Positions 6,707 to 13,137 of a stretch of DNA of 14,837 bases are shown here, piece by piece. Made by a program: the position numbers and the translations under genes. The stretch is from an uncultured Prevotellaceae bacterium. Its GTDB lineage: Bacteria; Bacteroidota; Bacteroidia; Bacteroidales; Muribaculaceae. The stretch's first letter is position 1, and every line of letters begins with the position of its first letter. The DNA lies in the NCBI GenBank assembly GCA_937916085.1, contig CALGGO010000030.1, forward strand, positions 1 through 14,837, written 5' to 3'. The notes beneath the pieces are model-generated. The model did not search any database. It was given only the letters and a program-made list of their open reading frames with translations, and had not been told where the DNA came from.

Positions 6707-6714
6707 CAAAGATA
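6707..6714 (-). promoter_or_regulatory. -7 box of the small RNA promoter
   Basis: TATCTTTG on the minus strand fits TAnnTTTG. The -33 region reads TTATG rather than TTTG at about the right distance, so the upstream element is imperfect. Confidence 0.5.
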
Positions 6715-6873
6715 TAGCATTTTGTGTTATAAAACATAATTTTCAAGCAGAAATCGCCAAAATTTAACTTCTTTTAACAGAAAACTCGCAAAAATACTGT
6801 TTTATAGCATATTTTTACAACACAAAGAATGACACCACATCATGTTTTTTCTCCATTTAATTCCAGAAATTAC

Positions 6874-6904
6874 TTTGTCATTAAATATAAAGGTGGTAAA
6901 TTTG
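6874..6904 (+). promoter_or_regulatory. Bacteroidetes-type promoter of tamL
   Basis: A -33 TTTG at 6874-6877, a 19-nt spacer and a -7 TAAATTTG at 6897-6904 match the phylum consensus exactly. A start near 6910-6912 leaves a leader of about 18 nt before the ATG at 6929. This excludes any earlier start codon. Confidence 0.78.
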
Positions 6905-6928
6905 CACTTTGTTTATACGTGACCACTT

Positions 6929-9265
6929 ATGTCAAGGAGCTGCAAACTATTTTCTATCATTCTACTGGCGCTGATTGCGGCGCTGGCGATTGGGGCATGC
7001 TCCTCGACAAAACACGTGCCCGATGGCCAACTCCTCCTTGACAAGACAAAAATCAACATCCTCGACAAGGAGAACGGCCAGGGCATTAGCACAAACGAGC
7101 TCATCAACTACCTGCGGCAGACCGAAAACCACAAGGTGCTGGGAGGATTCAAGATGCAGCTTGCCATCTACAACCTCTCGGGAAAAGACTCCACCAAGTG
7201 GTTCAACCGCTGGATTCAGCGCGTGGGCTCACCGCCTGTCATCTACGACTCCACCCTCACCATGGCTAGCGTCAACCAGTTGCAGCGAGCTCTCATCAAC
7301 AAAGGTTTCCTCAAGAACGATGTCACCAGCGAAGTTAAGCTTCTTCCCGAGAAGAAGAAGGCGCAGGTGACCTACAACGTCACTCTCAACGAGCCTTACA
7401 CCATCCGTTCCATAAAATATGACATCCCGAGCGACAGCCTGCGCAGCATAATCTTGAGCGACACTACCGACTTCCCCATTAAGACGCAGTCGCTTCTCGA
7501 CCACAACAAACTCGATGCGGAACGCGAACTCATCGTGCAGCGTATGCGCAACAACGGCTACTATGCCTTCAACAAGAGCTATATCACCTTCCTCGCCGAC
7601 ACCGCTGCTGGCTCACGCGAGGTGGATCTTACTCTCACCCTAAGCGAGAACATACAAGAGCTGCCACACATCCCGCAGACCGAAACCCACCGACAGTTCT
7701 ATGTGCGTAATGTGGTGTTTGTCACTAACTACGATGCAGTGACAATGCAGAACGGCTTCTACGGCGACACCGTGACCTACAACGGCATCACCATGCTCTA
7801 TGGCGACGACAAGTACATAGACAAAGAAATCCTCTACGAAAGCTGCTTCATCCGTCCCATGCAGCTTTACAACGCCAGCGATGTCGATCGCACCTACAAA
7901 GCCCTGGGAAGGCTAGGAATACTCAAGTTCATAAACATTGACATGAGGCCGTTTATGGACGTTGCCGGCGACCTGTGGGTTGATGCCTACATACTCCTCA
8001 ACCGCGACAAGTCGCAAACTATCTCCTTCTCACTCGAGGGCACCAACAGCGAGGGCGACCTTGGATTTGGCATAGGTGCCGATTATCAGCACCGCAACAT
8101 ATTCAAGGGCTCCGAGATATTGAACGTCAAGTTCAAAGCATCCTACGAGAGCCTCTCGGGTGACCTCAGCGGTCTCATCAACGACAACTACAGCGAGTAC
8201 TCGGGCGACGTGGGCATCACCTTCCCCAAGTTTAAGATGCCCTTCCTGCGCGAAAGCTTCAAGCGACGCATACAAGCCTCTACCGAATTCATGACGAGCT
8301 TCAACTATCAGGAGAGACCCGAATACACGCGCATCATTGCAGGTGCGGGATGGAAATACATCTGGAGCGAGCGCAACAACCAGACGCGACACACCTTCAA
8401 CCTTATCGACATCAGCTATGTGTATCTGCCCAAGAGCAAGATAAACTTCCTCGACAGCATAACCAACCCGCTGCTACGCTACTCCTACGAGAACCACCTT
8501 ATCATGCGCATGGGTTACACATTCTACAAGACCAACAAGCGCATGGTGAACCCGCTCACCACTGTCTTCCAAAACGACATCTACACCATTAGAGCCTCGG
8601 CCGAGACTGCCGGCAACCTGCTCTACGGCATATCGCACCTTATAGGGCAGAAACGCGAGGAAGACGACAGCTACAAGGTCTTTGGCACACGATATTCACA
8701 ATATATAAAACTCGACGGCGACTTCGCACTCACACACTACTTCAACCAGCGAAGCTCGTTCGCCATTCATGCGGGATTTGGCATAGCCATACCCTACGGG
8801 AACAGCACTGTGCTGCCATTTGAGAAGCGATTCTACTCGGGAGGTGCCAACAGCGTACGCGGATGGGGAGTGCGAACTCTGGGACCTGGAAGCTTCGACG
8901 GCAAGAAATCGCAAAACAGCTTTATCTACCAGTGTGGCGACATCAGGCTGGACCTCAACATCGAATATAGATGCAAACTTTTCTGGGTGCTTGAGCTAGG
9001 AGCCTTCATCGACTGCGGCAATGTGTGGACGATTCGTGAGTATGAGAACCAACCAGGCGGAGTGTTCAAATTCAACAAGTTCTACGAACAGCTAGCCCTC
9101 TCCTACGGCTTGGGACTGCGCATGGACTTCAACTACTTCCTGATGCGTTTCGATCTTGGCATGAAGGCCCACAACCCCGCTTCGGGGCAAGAGCACTGGC
9201 CACTATTCACCCCACAGTTCAAACGCGACGCCGAATTCCACTTCTCCATTGGATACCCATTCTAA
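6929..9265 (+). CDS. tamL: TamL: lipidated TamA/BamA-family outer membrane assembly protein
   Basis: The 778-aa product is an Omp85-superfamily protein with a lipoprotein signal peptide; the lipobox IGAC gives lipidation at Cys24. It continues SSTKHVPDGQ, the N-terminal signature of Bacteroidetes TamL. The middle part (about 30-340) is compatible with POTRA-like domains. The C-terminal half is a predicted beta-barrel with the L6-loop motif VRGW at 643-646 in GGANSVRGWG, ending in an aromatic residue (GYPF), as outer membrane barrels do. In Bacteroidetes TamL is the lipid-anchored counterpart of TamA and is thought to work with TamB in outer membrane biogenesis. tamB is not adjacent here. The ATG at 6929 is fixed by the promoter spacing. 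The HAD phosphatase gene starts 43 nt downstream without a terminator, so the two are probably co-transcribed. Confidence 0.9.
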   Translation: MSRSCKLFSIILLALIAALAIGACSSTKHVPDGQLLLDKTKINILDKENGQGISTNELINYLRQTENHKVLGGFKMQLAIYNLSGKDSTKWFNRWIQRVGSPPVIYDSTLTMASVNQLQRALINKGFLKNDVTSEVKLLPEKKKAQVTYNVTLNEPYTIRSIKYDIPSDSLRSIILSDTTDFPIKTQSLLDHNKLDAERELIVQRMRNNGYYAFNKSYITFLADTAAGSREVDLTLTLSENIQELPHIPQTETHRQFYVRNVVFVTNYDAVTMQNGFYGDTVTYNGITMLYGDDKYIDKEILYESCFIRPMQLYNASDVDRTYKALGRLGILKFINIDMRPFMDVAGDLWVDAYILLNRDKSQTISFSLEGTNSEGDLGFGIGADYQHRNIFKGSEILNVKFKASYESLSGDLSGLINDNYSEYSGDVGITFPKFKMPFLRESFKRRIQASTEFMTSFNYQERPEYTRIIAGAGWKYIWSERNNQTRHTFNLIDISYVYLPKSKINFLDSITNPLLRYSYENHLIMRMGYTFYKTNKRMVNPLTTVFQNDIYTIRASAETAGNLLYGISHLIGQKREEDDSYKVFGTRYSQYIKLDGDFALTHYFNQRSSFAIHAGFGIAIPYGNSTVLPFEKRFYSGGANSVRGWGVRTLGPGSFDGKKSQNSFIYQCGDIRLDLNIEYRCKLFWVLELGAFIDCGNVWTIREYENQPGGVFKFNKFYEQLALSYGLGLRMDFNYFLMRFDLGMKAHNPASGQEHWPLFTPQFKRDAEFHFSIGYPF

Positions 9266-9308
9266 AGGTTGAAGTATCGAACCACAATAACCAATAACCA
9301 GAATTATA

Positions 9309-9977
9309 ATGAAACAACTAGCAATATTCGACCTCGATGGCACACTGCTCAACACCATCAAGGATTTGGGAGAAGCGGCTAATTATGCCCTCGACCGAAA
9401 CGGGTTCCACACCCACAGCATAGCATCCTACCCCTTCTTCGTGGGAAATGGAGTGAGAAGACTCATCGAGCGCGTGCTACCCGAGGACGCGCGCAAGAAA
9501 GACTCAGTGGTTGAAGCCATGCTCAAAGACTTCAAGGGATACTACGACCAAAACAACACTAAACTCACTAAACCCTACGACGGCATCCACGACCTACTGC
9601 TCGAACTTCAAGAGCGAGGCGTGAAACTCGCCGTGGCAAGCAACAAATACCAGAGCGCGACAACAACCATCATAAACCACTTCTTCCCCGACATCGACTG
9701 GCTCGCCATTGAAGGACAACAAGAAGGCATACCTGTAAAGCCCGACCCATCCATCATCTTTATGATTCTCGCCAAAGCTGCCATCACCAAGAGCGACACC
9801 ATCTACATTGGCGACTCGGGACTCGACATGGAAGCCGCACGACGGGCCTGCGTCGATTCGGTGGGTGTGACTTGGGGATTCCGACCTGAGAAGGAGCTGA
9901 AAGAATACCACGCCAACGTCATCATCAACAAACCACAAGACATCCTGCCCATCATCGAGAACGGAATACCGCTATAA
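9309..9977 (+). CDS. gph: HAD-family phosphatase, phosphoglycolate phosphatase-like
   Basis: The 222-aa HAD hydrolase has all four motifs: DLDGTLLNT with nucleophile Asp8 and acid/base Asp10, Ser111 in VASN, Lys144 in KPDP, and the metal-binding Asp169 and Asp173 in IGDSGLD. A helical cap (about residues 16-85) is inserted after motif I, as in the Gph/PGMB-like subfamily. Dephosphorylation of 2-phosphoglycolate is the usual annotation, but HAD substrates are hard to predict and another small phosphomonoester is possible. It follows tamL by 43 nt without an own promoter box, so it is probably the second gene of that transcript. The start ATG has an A/T-rich leader without Shine-Dalgarno. A heptad array starts on its stop codon. 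Confidence 0.87.
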   Translation: MKQLAIFDLDGTLLNTIKDLGEAANYALDRNGFHTHSIASYPFFVGNGVRRLIERVLPEDARKKDSVVEAMLKDFKGYYDQNNTKLTKPYDGIHDLLLELQERGVKLAVASNKYQSATTTIINHFFPDIDWLAIEGQQEGIPVKPDPSIIFMILAKAAITKSDTIYIGDSGLDMEAARRACVDSVGVTWGFRPEKELKEYHANVIINKPQDILPIIENGIPL

Positions 9978-10024
9978 GTTATAGGTTTTAAGTTTCAAGG
10001 GTTAAGTTATAAATGTTAAGTTAA
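9976..10024 (+). repeat. Heptad array, consensus AAGTTWT, 7 units, starting on the gph stop codon
   Basis: Seven consecutive 7-bp units: AAGTTAT, AGGTTTT, AAGTTTC, AAGGGTT, AAGTTAT, AAATGTT, AAGTTAA. The first unit begins with the AA of the TAA stop codon. No unit interrupts the phase. Confidence 0.75.
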
Positions 10025-10030
10025 GCCCTA

Positions 10031-10057
10031 GATAATCTAGAATATCTAGAAATTATA
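10031..10057 (+). repeat. Nonamer repeat, three units
   Basis: GATAATCTA, GAATATCTA and GAAATTATA follow one another with a 9-bp period, 6 bp after the heptad array. This parallels the heptad-then-decamer arrangement after the DPP-IV gene. With only three diverged units in AT-rich sequence it could be chance. Confidence 0.4.
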
Positions 10058-10097
10058 GGAAACCAGCGCAGCGTCAAAACAAAAAAATCCAAAAACT

Positions 10098-10129
10098 CTT
10101 GCACATTTCAAAAACTTGCATTACCTTTG
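10098..10129 (+). promoter_or_regulatory. Promoter of tRNA-Val
   Basis: The -7 box TACCTTTG (10122-10129) is identical to that of tRNA-Arg. The -33 box is CTTG (10098-10101) with a 20-nt spacer. A start near 10135-10137 precedes the tRNA 5' end by about 15 nt. Confidence 0.68.
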
Positions 10130-10150
10130 CATCGCTTTTCCAAAAAGCAC

Positions 10151-10225
10151 GGGTGCTTAGCTCAGCTGGTTCAGAGCATCTGCCTTACAAGCAGAGGGTC
10201 GGCGGTTCGAATCCGTCAGCACCCA
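10151..10225 (+). tRNA. tRNA-Val, anticodon TAC
   Basis: A complete cloverleaf is seen. The acceptor stem GGGTGCT (10151-10157) pairs with AGCACCC (10218-10224) over 7 bp. The D-arm is AGCTCAGCTGGTTCAGAGC. The anticodon stem TCTGC/GCAGA encloses the loop CTTACAA, so the anticodon is TAC. The T-arm contains GGTTCGAATCC. The discriminator is A10225 and CCA is not encoded directly after it. It has its own promoter upstream and a terminator hairpin about 10 nt downstream. Confidence 0.96.
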
Positions 10226-10234
10226 CACCAACGA

Positions 10235-10262
10235 AGGACGACTGCGATGTCGCCCTTTTTTA
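10235..10262 (+). terminator. Terminator after tRNA-Val
   Basis: GGACGAC pairs with GTCGCCC (one A-C mismatch) around the loop TGCGAT, followed by six T residues. The mismatch may allow read-through into the FNT gene, which shows no promoter of its own. Confidence 0.7.
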
Positions 10263-10302
10263 TTAACACTAAGCAACAAGCGGGTAAACGAACAACAGAA
10301 CT

Positions 10303-10905
10303 ATGCGCAAAACCATCATCGATTCAATCCTTGCAGGTATCTGCATCTCGCTCGGCGGGGTCGCCTTCCTCAAAGTGGGTGGCATTGTAGGTGCCGTACT
10401 TTTCTCCTTCGGTCTAATCACAGTAGTATGCTACAAGATGAAGCTCTATACTGGCGTGAGCGGATTTGTAGAGACCAAGCAAGACTGGATTGAGTTGCCA
10501 ATCATTATCGTGGGCAACATTGTGGGATGCGCAATCGTTGCTGCCGCTATCAAGACCGCCATACCCGAACTCGTAGAAAAGGCGCAGGGCATCGTGGACG
10601 GACGCATCGACAAAGGTTTCTGGAACGTGACGTTGCTCGCCATCTTTTGCGGTTTTATCATGACCACCGTTGTCAACTTCGCCCGACAGAAGATGTGGCT
10701 GCCGCTGCTCTTCGGCATACCATTGTTCATCATGTGTGGCTTCGTTCACAGCATCGCCGACGCCTTCTACTACACACTAGCGCTCGACTGGCCCCAATGG
10801 ACAGCTCAAGCCCTTATCGTTTATCTGGCATCCATCCTCGGCAATTTCATAGGCTGTAACCTATACCGCACCCTACAACTCGCCGCACCAAAAAACAATG
10901 AATAA
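10303..10905 (+). CDS. Formate/nitrite transporter (FNT) family channel
   Basis: The 200-aa integral membrane protein has six predicted helices: about 4-26, 27-45, 65-84, 107-127, 130-158 and 167-190. Family features are a glycine-rich first helix (AGICISLGG), a KLYTG turn after helix 2 (compare ELFTGN in FocA), and the central histidine His149 in GFVHSIADAF, matching the GFEH-VAN motif of FocA. FNT proteins are pentameric channels for small monovalent anions such as formate, nitrite or hydrosulfide; which one applies here cannot be told. At 200 aa it is shorter than FocA (about 285), lacking the extended termini. No TAnnTTTG box lies between the tRNA-Val terminator and the ATG, so it may depend on read-through from the tRNA promoter. 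Its last 8 bases overlap the NUDIX gene, indicating translational coupling. Confidence 0.84.
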   Translation: MRKTIIDSILAGICISLGGVAFLKVGGIVGAVLFSFGLITVVCYKMKLYTGVSGFVETKQDWIELPIIIVGNIVGCAIVAAAIKTAIPELVEKAQGIVDGRIDKGFWNVTLLAIFCGFIMTTVVNFARQKMWLPLLFGIPLFIMCGFVHSIADAFYYTLALDWPQWTAQALIVYLASILGNFIGCNLYRTLQLAAPKNNE

Positions 10906-11455
10906 CAATACCTTTAAAATCATGCGCTGGAAAACTCTTAACAGCAAATATCTCATCAGGCGTCCGTGGCTCACTGCCAGGCGCGACGTGGTGCAGCTGC
11001 CTAACGGCGAAATCAACGACGAGTTCTACGTGCTCGAGTACCCTGACTGGATAAACGTCATCGCCATCACCGACGACGACCAATTCGTCTTCGTAAGGCA
11101 ATACCGCTACGCACTCGACCTAGACTCCACAGAACTTTGCGCAGGAGTTATTGAGCCTGGCGAGACGCCAGAGCAAGGCGCACGACGCGAACTCTTGGAA
11201 GAAACAGGATACGGTGGCGGTGAGTGGCGAGAGATTATGACCATAGGTCAAAACCCTAGCACCTGCAACAACCTCACACACTGCTTTATAGCGACAGGAG
11301 TGAGAAAATTACAGGACCAACAACTCGACCGCACCGAAGACATCGAAGTACTCCTCCTCACCCGCCAAGAAGTCCTAGACCTTCTCAACAGCAACACCCT
11401 GAAGCAAGCCCTTATGCTCGCTCCACTGTGGAGATACTTTTACAATGCCGAATAG
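10898..11455 (+). CDS. NUDIX hydrolase, ADP-ribose pyrophosphatase-like
   Basis: The 185-aa protein has a complete Nudix box at residues 83-105 fitting Gx5Ex7REUxEExGU: Gly83, Glu89, Arg97, Glu98, Glu101, Glu102, Gly104. A strand before it reads VRQYRYA, typical of ADP-ribose and nucleoside-diphosphate-sugar pyrophosphatases, which hydrolyse ADP-ribose to AMP and ribose 5-phosphate. The substrate is inferred from this resemblance. The ATG at 10898 overlaps the FNT stop by 8 nt. A second in-frame ATG at 10922 (MRWKTL) begins where many homologues begin and is an alternative start, shortening the protein by 8 residues. The operon with the FNT gene is supported by the overlap. Confidence 0.88.
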   Translation: MNNNTFKIMRWKTLNSKYLIRRPWLTARRDVVQLPNGEINDEFYVLEYPDWINVIAITDDDQFVFVRQYRYALDLDSTELCAGVIEPGETPEQGARRELLEETGYGGGEWREIMTIGQNPSTCNNLTHCFIATGVRKLQDQQLDRTEDIEVLLLTRQEVLDLLNSNTLKQALMLAPLWRYFYNAE

Positions 11456-11461
11456 AAAATA

Positions 11462-11517
11462 GTGTGGAAATCGCACACCACAATGTTTTGTCTCACGCCG
11501 ACGAATATCGGTGGGAG
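11462..11517. terminator. Hairpins in the convergent NUDIX/plsC intergenic region
   Basis: A short stem GTGTG/CACAC (11462-11478) is followed by a longer one, 11492-11501 with 11508-11517. The longer stem has nine of ten positions paired, including one G-U, and a 6-nt loop. Neither strand has a clean T-run, so a bidirectional terminator is plausible from position only. Confidence 0.35.
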
Positions 11518-11524
11518 TTACTTA

Positions 11525-11560
11525 ATTATGCATTATGATGCATTACGCATCATGCATTCT
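11525..11560 (-). repeat. Heptad repeat (AATGCAT family) running across the plsC stop codon
   Basis: On the minus strand the units are AATGCAT (11558-11552), GATGCGT, AATGCAT, a 3-nt slip, then AATGCAT (11534-11528). The first units lie inside the plsC reading frame, so they encode the last residues and the TGA. The 13-mer AGAATGCATGATG is shared with the end of queA. A 7-bp inverted repeat ATGATGC/GCATCAT lies within it. Confidence 0.6.
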
Positions 11561-12266
11561 CTAATGATGAAACCACTGCGTCGTAGGCTTTTTGGGTAAG
11601 GTCTTGAATGGTGGTGCCGAATTGTTCGGGAGGAATAGGCTCGTGAATAGTGAGGGTAATGGTTCCTGGCTCTACATGAAACATGGTGCGTGACATTACC
11701 TTATAAGAGCCATTGATGGTGATTGGAACAATGGGAAGGTCAAACTCCTTGGCGAGCCTGAACGCGCCATGCTTGAAGGGGTGAATGTTGCCGTCGTCGG
11801 TGCGTCGTCCTTCGGGGAAGACGACAATCGACATGCCCTTTACGAGTCGCTTTTTGGCATCGTTCATGGTCTTGACGATGCCTCGCGCCGAGTGGTTATC
11901 GACCATGATGTGTCCAGCCATGTGACATGCCCATCCCACAAGCGGGAAGTTATGCAACCCCTTGCGCATCATCCACTTGAAGTTGTGGCCTAGGTAGCCG
12001 TAGATGGAGAATATGTCGTAGGCGCCTTGATGGTTGGCGACGAAGACATAGGCGCTGTTGCGGTCTATAAGATTGCGGTTCTCGACTTTGACTTTCACTC
12101 CAAAGAAGAAGCACATGGCTCTTGCCCACCACTTCGACGGGTAGTAGCCCCAATAGTCTCGGTCAAAGAGGCACCCAATGATGGTGGTTACGCAGGTAAT
12201 AATGGTGAGAACCAACACGATAGGTGCCGCAATGCAATAGTGATATATGCGATACAGAATGTTCAT
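11550..12266 (-). CDS. plsC: 1-acyl-sn-glycerol-3-phosphate acyltransferase (PlsC family)
   Basis: PlsC enzymes acylate lysophosphatidate to phosphatidate in phospholipid synthesis at the inner membrane. The 238-aa product has an N-terminal hydrophobic segment (about 12-33). The catalytic HX4D motif is His79-Asp84 in NHQGAYD. The substrate-binding motif is FPEGRR at 150-155, with Arg where FPEGTRS is more usual. The late motif is PIVPITINGS. A role on another acyl acceptor, for example an ornithine or sphingolipid precursor, cannot be excluded. The ATG at 12266 lies about 23 nt from a predicted start below the -7 box at 12302-12295. Downstream it converges with the NUDIX gene. Its 3' end, including the stop codon, is made of heptad repeat units. 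Confidence 0.9.
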   Translation of the reverse strand: MNILYRIYHYCIAAPIVLVLTIITCVTTIIGCLFDRDYWGYYPSKWWARAMCFFFGVKVKVENRNLIDRNSAYVFVANHQGAYDIFSIYGYLGHNFKWMMRKGLHNFPLVGWACHMAGHIMVDNHSARGIVKTMNDAKKRLVKGMSIVVFPEGRRTDDGNIHPFKHGAFRLAKEFDLPIVPITINGSYKVMSRTMFHVEPGTITLTIHEPIPPEQFGTTIQDLTQKAYDAVVSSLENA

Positions 12267-12294
12267 GCTAATGCGATTGTTAGTTTCGTAGGGG

Positions 12295-12302
12295 CAAAGA
12301 TA
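12295..12302 (-). promoter_or_regulatory. -7 box of the plsC promoter
   Basis: TATCTTTG on the minus strand fits TAnnTTTG. The position expected for the -33 box (12322-12325) falls inside the AGTTTTT heptad array and reads ACTA, so the repeat occupies the -33 region. Confidence 0.55.
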
Positions 12303-12343
12303 GTAAATAGTTTTTAGTTTTTAGTTATCAGTCATTAGTTTTT
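12302..12343 (-). repeat. Heptad array, consensus ACTAAAA, about 6-7 units, upstream of plsC
   Basis: Read on the minus strand the units are ACTAAAA, ACTAATG, ACTGATA, ACTAAAA, ACTAAAA, ACTATTT and a last degenerate ACTATCT that merges with the plsC -7 box. The array lies just after the rprY terminator and before plsC. Confidence 0.65.
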
Positions 12344-12354
12344 TATTTATAGGT

Positions 12355-12387
12355 GATAAAAAAGTCCACGAGACTCTCGTGGACTTT
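12355..12387 (-). terminator. Terminator of the rprX-rprY operon
   Basis: A perfect 12-bp inverted repeat, 12387-12376 with 12372-12361 and a 3-nt loop, is followed on the minus strand by a T-run that continues from the stem (TTTTTTATC). It lies 37 nt after the rprY stop codon. Confidence 0.85.
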
Positions 12388-12423
12388 AACCAGTGTGACT
12401 TCGCACTTTATCCTTCTGGCACC

Positions 12424-13128
12424 TTACTTCTCCTCCTGCTCGGGAGCGATGAGTTTGTAGCCCTTGCCGTGGATGTTGATAATCTCAATCGACGGATCGG
12501 CCTTGAGGTGCTTGCGCAGCTTAGTGATATAAACGTCCATACTGCGGGCGTTGAAGTAGTTGTCGTCAATCCAGATGGTCTTAAGGGCGAAGTTGCGCTC
12601 AAGAATCTCATTAACATGTGCGCACAGCAGACTCAACAACTCGCTCTCCTTAGTGGTTAGCTTGGTTGACATATCATCGATGATGAGCACCTGCTTCTGG
12701 GTATCGAAAGTGAACTTGCCAATCTTGTACATCGTGATTTCTTTGCCCTTCTTGCCCTTCACGCGGCGCATGATAGCGTCGATGCGCATCACGAGCTCTT
12801 CCATCGAGAATGGCTTGGTGATATAGTCGTCGGCACCGAGTTTGAAGCCCTCGAGGATATCTTCTTTAAGAGCTTTAGCGGTAAGGAAGATTACGGGAAC
12901 GTCGCTGTTGATGGTGCGTATTTCCTGAGCAAGCTGGAAACCGTCTTTCTTTGGCATCATAATGTCAAGCACGCAGATGTCGTACTTGCCTTTAAGGAAG
13001 GCCTTGTAACCGCTTTCGCCGTCGGCGTAGAGGTCGGCGTTGTAGCCTTTGGCCTGTAAGTACTCTCTTAACAACATGCCAAGATTCTCGTCATCTTCGC
13101 ATAAAAGAATTCTCAATTTTTCGTCCAT
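12424..13128 (-). CDS. rprY: OmpR/PhoB-family response regulator RprY
   Basis: The 234-aa regulator has a receiver domain (residues 5-120) with the acidic pair Asp12-Asp13, phosphoacceptor Asp55 in VLDIMMP, Thr83 and Lys105. A winged-helix DNA-binding domain (about 130-228) contains TTKESELL and the recognition-helix region RSMDVYITKLRKHL. The sequence closely resembles RprY as I know it from Bacteroides fragilis and P. gingivalis, where it is linked to stress and metabolic control. It starts 9 nt after the rprX stop, so the pair forms one operon, with the kinase gene first. The ATG lies directly before the receiver domain (DEKLRILLCEDD). A strong terminator follows. Confidence 0.93.
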   Translation of the reverse strand: MDEKLRILLCEDDENLGMLLREYLQAKGYNADLYADGESGYKAFLKGKYDICVLDIMMPKKDGFQLAQEIRTINSDVPVIFLTAKALKEDILEGFKLGADDYITKPFSMEELVMRIDAIMRRVKGKKGKEITMYKIGKFTFDTQKQVLIIDDMSTKLTTKESELLSLLCAHVNEILERNFALKTIWIDDNYFNARSMDVYITKLRKHLKADPSIEIINIHGKGYKLIAPEQEEK

Positions 13129-13137
13129 AGTGTTTTC

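Noticed and set aside
6720..6827. Inverted repeats (TTTTGTGTT/AACACAAAG and ATAAAACA/TGTTTTAT) between the small RNA and tamL promoters
   Set aside because: Arms are short, AT-rich and about 90 bp apart; in sequence this AT-rich they can arise by chance, and no insertion-element gene lies between them.
6829..7041. Plus-strand ORF upstream of tamL
   Set aside because: It begins upstream of the tamL promoter and runs out of frame into tamL; the -33/-7 boxes lie inside it.
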